This document shows positions 60,161-64,000 of a stretch of DNA of 64,000 bases, one piece after another. The stretch's first letter is position 1, and each line of letters begins with the position of its first letter. The translations under genes were made by a program, and so were the position numbers. This DNA comes from Conexibacter arvalis (lineage in GTDB: Bacteria > Actinomycetota > Thermoleophilia > Solirubrobacterales > Solirubrobacteraceae): NCBI RefSeq assembly GCF_014199525.1, contig NZ_JACHNU010000001.1, positions 434,001 through 498,000 of the forward strand, written 5' to 3'. Below the pieces are notes generated by a model. That model had not been told where the DNA came from and made no database searches. It saw nothing but the letters and a program-made list of their open reading frames with translations.

Positions 60161-61362
60161 CGCTCTCCCTCCATCCGCTCGTCGTGGACGATCGCACCGG
60201 CCCGGACCGTCAGCGCGCTCCGCAGGCGCCGGCTCCCGGTGAAGGTCTGCCCGCGCGTGTCCCCGTAGGAGACAGGACCCTCGACCAGCTCGAACGCGGC
60301 GACGTCGGCTGGCGCGCCGACGCGCAATGTACCGACGCCGTCAGCGATCAGGCCGGCATGCCGCGCCGGCGCGGACGTCGCGCAGGCGACCACCTCCTCC
60401 AGCCCCATCCCGAGCGCGAGGAACTTCGACATCACCGCCGGCAGGTCGCCGACCGAGTTGATCGAGTAGGCGTGGACGTCGGAGCTGATCGTGTCGGGCC
60501 GGAAGCCCTCCGCCAGCATCCCCGCGGCGACCTCGGCGTCGAAGGCCGACATCCCGTGCGCGACGTCGAAGACGACGCCCCGCCGCCGCGCCTCCAGCAC
60601 GCTCTCGCGGACCCGCCCGTCGACCAGCAGGCGGTTGTCCTCGAAGCCGGTGTAGCAGTGGGTCAGCACGTCGCCGCGGTGGAGCTGGGCCATGATCTCG
60701 TCGCTGCCGGGCGGCGCCGGGCCGAGGTGGATCATCAGCGGCAGGCCGAGCTCGTCGGCGACGCGGCGGGCGCGCAGCATCGGCTCGGCGCCGGCGGCGC
60801 CGACGACGTTGCCCGACGCCCGCACCTTGATCCCGATGATCTTGTCGGCGTGCTCGCGCGCGGCCGCCAGCGCGCTGCGCTCGTCGCTGTAGGCGAGGTT
60901 CTCGAGCTCGCCGGCGAGCAGGATCGAGGTCGCGCCGATCGAGGAGATGTTGAGGAAGGCGAGCACGCGCGCGTGCGCGACGTCGAGCGTCGTGCGGCGG
61001 AAGGCGCCGAAGAGGTGAGCGCCGGCGCTGCCGGTGTCGACGAAGGTCGTCGTGCCCGAGCGCGGCCCGACCTCGTCGGGGTCGACGCCGAGGTCCTGCC
61101 CGACGAAGACGTGCGCGTGCAGGTCGACGAGGCCGGGCGTGACGAGCAGCCCGCTCACGTCGACGCGCTCGGTCCCCTCCGGGACCTCCAGCGCCGCGCC
61201 GGCCGGCGCGACCGCGGCGACGCGGCCGTCGACCAGCAGGACGTCGGCGAGCGTGCCGGCGCCGGCCGGGCCGGGCCGGCCGCCGGAGCCGCCGGCGGCC
61301 GGCGCGCCGCCGACCGCATCCGGGTCGACGACCTCGCCGCCGTGCAGGAGCAGCGCGCGCAC
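60157..61362 (-). CDS. Amidohydrolase/deacetylase family metallohydrolase
   Basis: 401 residues. TIM-barrel metal site: H82-A-H84 in GLVDLHAHVF, a probable carbamylated Lys in IIGIKVRASGN (K179), His in MIHLGPAP and LTHCYTGF, and the catalytic Asp in TISSDVHAYS. Most like the EF_0837-type group that is encoded beside SelA/DgaE-like genes, as here. Residues 17-36 are a Gly/Pro/Ala insert. Substrate unknown, probably an N-acyl or cyclic amide form of the pathway compound. Confidence 0.87.
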   Translation of the reverse strand: MRALLLHGGEVVDPDAVGGAPAAGGSGGRPGPAGAGTLADVLLVDGRVAAVAPAGAALEVPEGTERVDVSGLLVTPGLVDLHAHVFVGQDLGVDPDEVGPRSGTTTFVDTGSAGAHLFGAFRRTTLDVAHARVLAFLNISSIGATSILLAGELENLAYSDERSALAAAREHADKIIGIKVRASGNVVGAAGAEPMLRARRVADELGLPLMIHLGPAPPGSDEIMAQLHRGDVLTHCYTGFEDNRLLVDGRVRESVLEARRRGVVFDVAHGMSAFDAEVAAGMLAEGFRPDTISSDVHAYSINSVGDLPAVMSKFLALGMGLEEVVACATSAPARHAGLIADGVGTLRVGAPADVAAFELVEGPVSYGDTRGQTFTGSRRLRSALTVRAGAIVHDERMEGER

Positions 61363-61365
61363 CGC

Positions 61366-62124
61366 CTACATCCCCAGCAGCTCGCCGCCGTCGACGACGA
61401 GGTCCTGCATCACGATGTGCGCCGCCTCCGGCGACAGCAGGAAGCGGGCGGCGACGGCGATGTCCTCGCTGGTCGCGACGCGGCCGACGGGGATCCGCGG
61501 CCGCAGCGCGACGGCGCTGCCCTGCGCGAGGTCGTTGACCGACGAGTGGTCGCTCGCCAGCTCGCGCATCATCGGCGTGTCGGTCGGGCCGGGCGAGACG
61601 GTGTTGATCCGCACGCCGTCGCCGGCGACCTCCATCGCGAGCACTCTCAGCGCCTGGCGGATGCCGGCCTTCGAGGCCGAGTAGGCGGCCTGCCGCATCC
61701 GCGGCATCCGCGCGGCGATCGAGGCGATGCCGACGATCGCGCCGCCGCCGTTGCGCGCCATCTCGCCGGCGTACAGCTGCGCGACGTGGAAGCAGCCGAC
61801 GAGGTTGACGCGCAGGATCCGCTCCATCTCGTCCCGCTCCAGCTCCAGCGACGGGCTGGCGCCGAAGACGCCGCCGGGGATCGCGACGCGCTCGGCGTCG
61901 CGGCTGGACTCGAACAGCGCCGTCACCGACGCCGGGTCGGCGAGGTCGACCTGCGCGGCGACGACCTCCGCGTCGCCGCTCGCGGTCGCCGCCGTCTCCT
62001 GCGCCAGCGCGAGGTCGAGGTCGGCGACCACGAGCCGTCTCACCCCGGCGTCGCGCGCCAGCTCCAGCGCGATCGCGCGGCCGATCCCGCGCCCCCCTCC
62101 GACCACCACAGCGGTCCCGCTCAT
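61366..62124 (-). CDS. Short-chain dehydrogenase/reductase
   Basis: 252 residues. VVVGGGRGIGRAIALELA, acidic NAD-specific ADLDL, SIAARMPRMRQAAYSASKAG with the catalytic Ser/Tyr/Lys, and PGPTDTPM. The NNAG motif is replaced by AIPGGVFGAS, an uncommon variant. ATGA overlap with the SelA-like gene. Likely oxidises a hydroxyl of the catabolised compound. Confidence 0.88.
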   Translation of the reverse strand: MSGTAVVVGGGRGIGRAIALELARDAGVRRLVVADLDLALAQETAATASGDAEVVAAQVDLADPASVTALFESSRDAERVAIPGGVFGASPSLELERDEMERILRVNLVGCFHVAQLYAGEMARNGGGAIVGIASIAARMPRMRQAAYSASKAGIRQALRVLAMEVAGDGVRINTVSPGPTDTPMMRELASDHSSVNDLAQGSAVALRPRIPVGRVATSEDIAVAARFLLSPEAAHIVMQDLVVDGGELLGM

Positions 62125-63356
62125 GCCGTCCAGTCCTTCCTGTCTTCCGTGTCGATTGCCGCGGCGGCTTCCCGCTGCCGCAGCGAGGCGGCGAGGGAGG
62201 TCGCGACGACCTCGGCCTCGCCCGCTTGCAGTTGGGTGGGGGTGACGCGCAGCAGCCCGCGCCACGCCAGCGCCTCGTCGAGCGCGATCGACGGCGTCCC
62301 CGCCGCCAGCTCGCGCACGACGTCGTAGGCGGTGCGGCCGAGCGCGCGCTCGTCGAGCGCGATCTCGGCGACCGGCCAGCCGCGCTCGCGGCCGTCGGCG
62401 GGGAGCACCTCCGCCCGCACGCCGTCGATCCCGTCGAGCGCCGCGACGACCGTCTCGCAGTCGGCGGTCCAGCGGGCGCGGTCGGCGTCGTGGTCGCGCG
62501 CGACCCAGGCGCGGAGCGCGGCGAGCAGGCCGGCGATCTCCTCCTTGCCGACCTTGAGCGCGCGCCCGATCCCCTGGTGGGGCGGCCCGGGGACGATCCC
62601 CTCCGCGACCAGCGGCGCGCCGTGCCAGGTCTCCATCCGCACGTCCTGGTCCTGGTGCTGGAGCGCGACCGAGCGGATCAGGTCGGCGCGGCCGTAGAGG
62701 AAGCCCGACGCCGCCGGGCCGCCGATCCACTTGCCGCCGCTGACGGCGACGAGGTCGACGCCGAGCGCGGCGAACCGTCTCAGGTTCGCGACCGGCGGCA
62801 CTGCCAGCGAGGCGTCGAGGATCACCGGCACGCCGCGGCGATGGGCGATCGCGACGACCTGCTCGAGCGGGATCGCGTTCGCGCCGCTGTTGGAGAGGTA
62901 GGCGACCGCGGCGGTCCGCTCGCCGATCGCCGCGTCGAGCTCGCGCGGGAAGGTGAGGTCGTGGAAGCCGATCTCGACCAGCCGCGCGCCGGCGGCGCGC
63001 AGCGCGTGGTCGTAGGCGATCCGCTGGCCGCGGTGGATGACGATCTCGTCGCGCGCGCCGGAGGCGTCGGGCAGCCGGTCCATCAGCGCCGGGTCGTCGC
63101 CGGCGATGCAGGCGGCGGCGGCGAGCATCAGCCCGCCCGCGGCGCCGTTGGTGACGTAGCCGGCCTCGGCGCCGCAGATCGCCGCGATCTCGGCGCCGGC
63201 CGCCGCCTGCAGCTCGTGCATGCGGACGAAGGCGCCGGCCGCCTCGGCCATCGCCGCGAGCACGTGCGGCCCGGGGGTCGACGAGCCGAGCCGGGTCGCC
63301 GGACCGACGGCGTTGACGACCGGCTCGAGGCCGAGCGATGCGAGCAGCTCGCTCAC
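62121..63356 (-). CDS. SelA/DgaE-like PLP-dependent lyase
   Basis: 411 residues, GTG start. Fold type I with PLP lysine K209 in LVAVSGGKWIGGPAASG, GAEAGYVTNGAAGGL as the cofactor phosphate loop, and VILDASLAV as the PLP-binding Asp. It belongs with the SelA-like group that includes D-glucosaminate-6-phosphate ammonia-lyase, not true Sec synthases: no selC or selB is near. Would release ammonia via an enamine, explaining the RidA gene. Neighbour overlaps of four bases on both sides. Confidence 0.88.
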   Translation of the reverse strand: MSELLASLGLEPVVNAVGPATRLGSSTPGPHVLAAMAEAAGAFVRMHELQAAAGAEIAAICGAEAGYVTNGAAGGLMLAAAACIAGDDPALMDRLPDASGARDEIVIHRGQRIAYDHALRAAGARLVEIGFHDLTFPRELDAAIGERTAAVAYLSNSGANAIPLEQVVAIAHRRGVPVILDASLAVPPVANLRRFAALGVDLVAVSGGKWIGGPAASGFLYGRADLIRSVALQHQDQDVRMETWHGAPLVAEGIVPGPPHQGIGRALKVGKEEIAGLLAALRAWVARDHDADRARWTADCETVVAALDGIDGVRAEVLPADGRERGWPVAEIALDERALGRTAYDVVRELAAGTPSIALDEALAWRGLLRVTPTQLQAGEAEVVATSLAASLRQREAAAAIDTEDRKDWTA

Positions 63357-64000
63357 GCGGCGCCCTCCGCCACGGCGGCGGCGCCGCTCGCGCCGCCCGC
63401 CGGGCCGTCGCCGGCCGCCGGCTCCCCGGCGGGGGCCGGCTCGATCGCGACGCCGGCCTCCGCGGCCAGCGCCTCGACGCGCGAGAGGTCCCACGCGAAC
63501 GCCTTCGCCGGGTTCTCGACCATCATCGTGTGGATCTGCTCGTCGCTGACGCCGCGCTCGCGCAGCATCGGGACGAAGTTGACGATCACGTTGTCGTAGC
63601 CGCAGCCGCCGTAGAACGACAGCTGGCCGAGCTCGCAGATGTCGTTGGAGAGCATGATCTGCCCGACGAGGCCCTCGGCGCACAGCCCGGCGACGTTGTC
63701 GGCCCGAACCGACAGCGGCGCGTAGCCGCCGATGAAGGCGAGGTTGTCGACGTCGAGCCACGCGCCCTTCTCGGCGATCGGGAGCCAATGGCGGATGCCG
63801 GGCCGGTCGCCGAGATGGGAGATGACGATCCTGCTCGGGTCGACGCCCTCCTCGCCGAGCAGGTCGATCTGCTCGACCGCCAGCTCGCCCCAGTGGGTCG
63901 TGTGGGTCATGATCGGTACGCCGGTGCGCGCATGGGCGCGCCCGGCCGCGCGGAAGACCCGCTCCTGCGCCGGCGTCACGTGGAACCGCTCCGTCCCGAT
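63353..64000 (-). CDS. Phosphotriesterase family lactonase-like hydrolase, N-terminus cut
   Basis: The frame is open to base 64000, so the start lies beyond the window; about 215 residues are visible. Metal ligands: PIMTHTTHWG, RIVISHLGD and the catalytic Asp in LSNDICELGQLSFYGG, as in PTE-like lactonases. C-terminus is Ala/Gly/Pro-rich. Probably the first steps of the operon: opening a lactone or cleaving a phosphate ester before the PLP enzyme acts. Confidence 0.88.
   Translation of the reverse strand: MGTERFHVTPAQERVFRAAGRAHARTGVPIMTHTTHWGELAVEQIDLLGEEGVDPSRIVISHLGDRPGIRHWLPIAEKGAWLDVDNLAFIGGYAPLSVRADNVAGLCAEGLVGQIMLSNDICELGQLSFYGGCGYDNVIVNFVPMLRERGVSDEQIHTMMVENPAKAFAWDLSRVEALAAEAGVAIEPAPAGEPAAGDGPAGGASGAAAVAEGAA

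Noticed and set aside
62121-63356. True selenocysteine synthase (SelA)
   Set aside because: No selB, selC or selenoprotein context; the operon fits the catabolic DgaE-like branch.

Overview
The window is about 73-75% GC, with dense gene packing, four-base start/stop overlaps and no tRNA, rRNA, CRISPR array or recognisable insertion sequence. Codon choice, the mix of OmpR-type two-component systems, DHA2 exporters and mycobacterial-type lipid genes, and a very common leaderless promoter layout (TANNNT box 6-11 bases before the start codon, no Shine-Dalgarno) point to an actinobacterium. My best guess from general gene content is the deep-branching Thermoleophilia (Conexibacter/Solirubrobacter type); that placement is inference. 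Gene positions refer to the strand given.

Left third (1-28.5 kb): a partial acyl-CoA dehydrogenase; an iron-type ABC binding lipoprotein with a palindrome over its start; two methyltransferases; TetR and MmyB-like XRE regulators; an Abi-like HEPN protein; a two-component system next to a MacAB-like export operon (lipoprotein, adaptor with 54-base repeats, ATPase, permease); a cell-wall hydrolase behind a c-di-AMP (ydaO/yuaA) riboswitch; an M20 peptidase; an SDR; an RNHCP zinc protein; a Phd/PIN toxin-antitoxin pair; a TrkA-type channel protein; a DHA2 exporter with divergent TetR; a LuxR-type regulator; a cytochrome P450; a decayed VapBC remnant; and two tandem S51 peptidases.

Middle (28.6-45.4 kb): a xylose-type ABC importer and xylulokinase-like kinase run leftward, divergent from a ROK regulator, PIG-L deacetylase and NagB-like isomerase, so the locus probably handles a pentose and/or amino sugar. 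It is followed by an AbiEi/AbiEii-type pair. A leftward lipid operon (TetR, thiolase, high-molecular-weight FabG, MaoC dehydratase, two acyl-CoA dehydrogenases) has gene content like the fadA2-fabG4-htdX-fadE5 region of Mycobacterium tuberculosis and a perfect 16-base palindrome at its promoter.

Right third (45.5-64 kb): a two-component system co-transcribed with a membrane protein with an aspartate-rich tail faces a rightward set: a 50-residue Asn-Thr/poly-Arg peptide gene, a hairpin, an ABC exporter and a Ser/Thr kinase. The shared intergenic region carries CTCACG-type repeats at 11-base spacing. I regard this locus as the best candidate for an undescribed system. After it come an MFS exporter, a cupin, a DUF3800 remnant, an asparaginase, a CocE-type hydrolase, an orphan sugar-ABC ATPase, and a tightly overlapping leftward catabolic operon (phosphotriesterase family, SelA/DgaE-like PLP enzyme, SDR, amidohydrolase, RidA, IclR regulator, D-threonine aldolase-like enzyme) that runs off the right edge.

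No stretch over 300 bases is empty: the longest gene-poor ones are 12375-12645 (riboswitch leader), 17661-17905 (promoters and a strong hairpin) and 53212-53727 (terminator and DUF3800 remnant).
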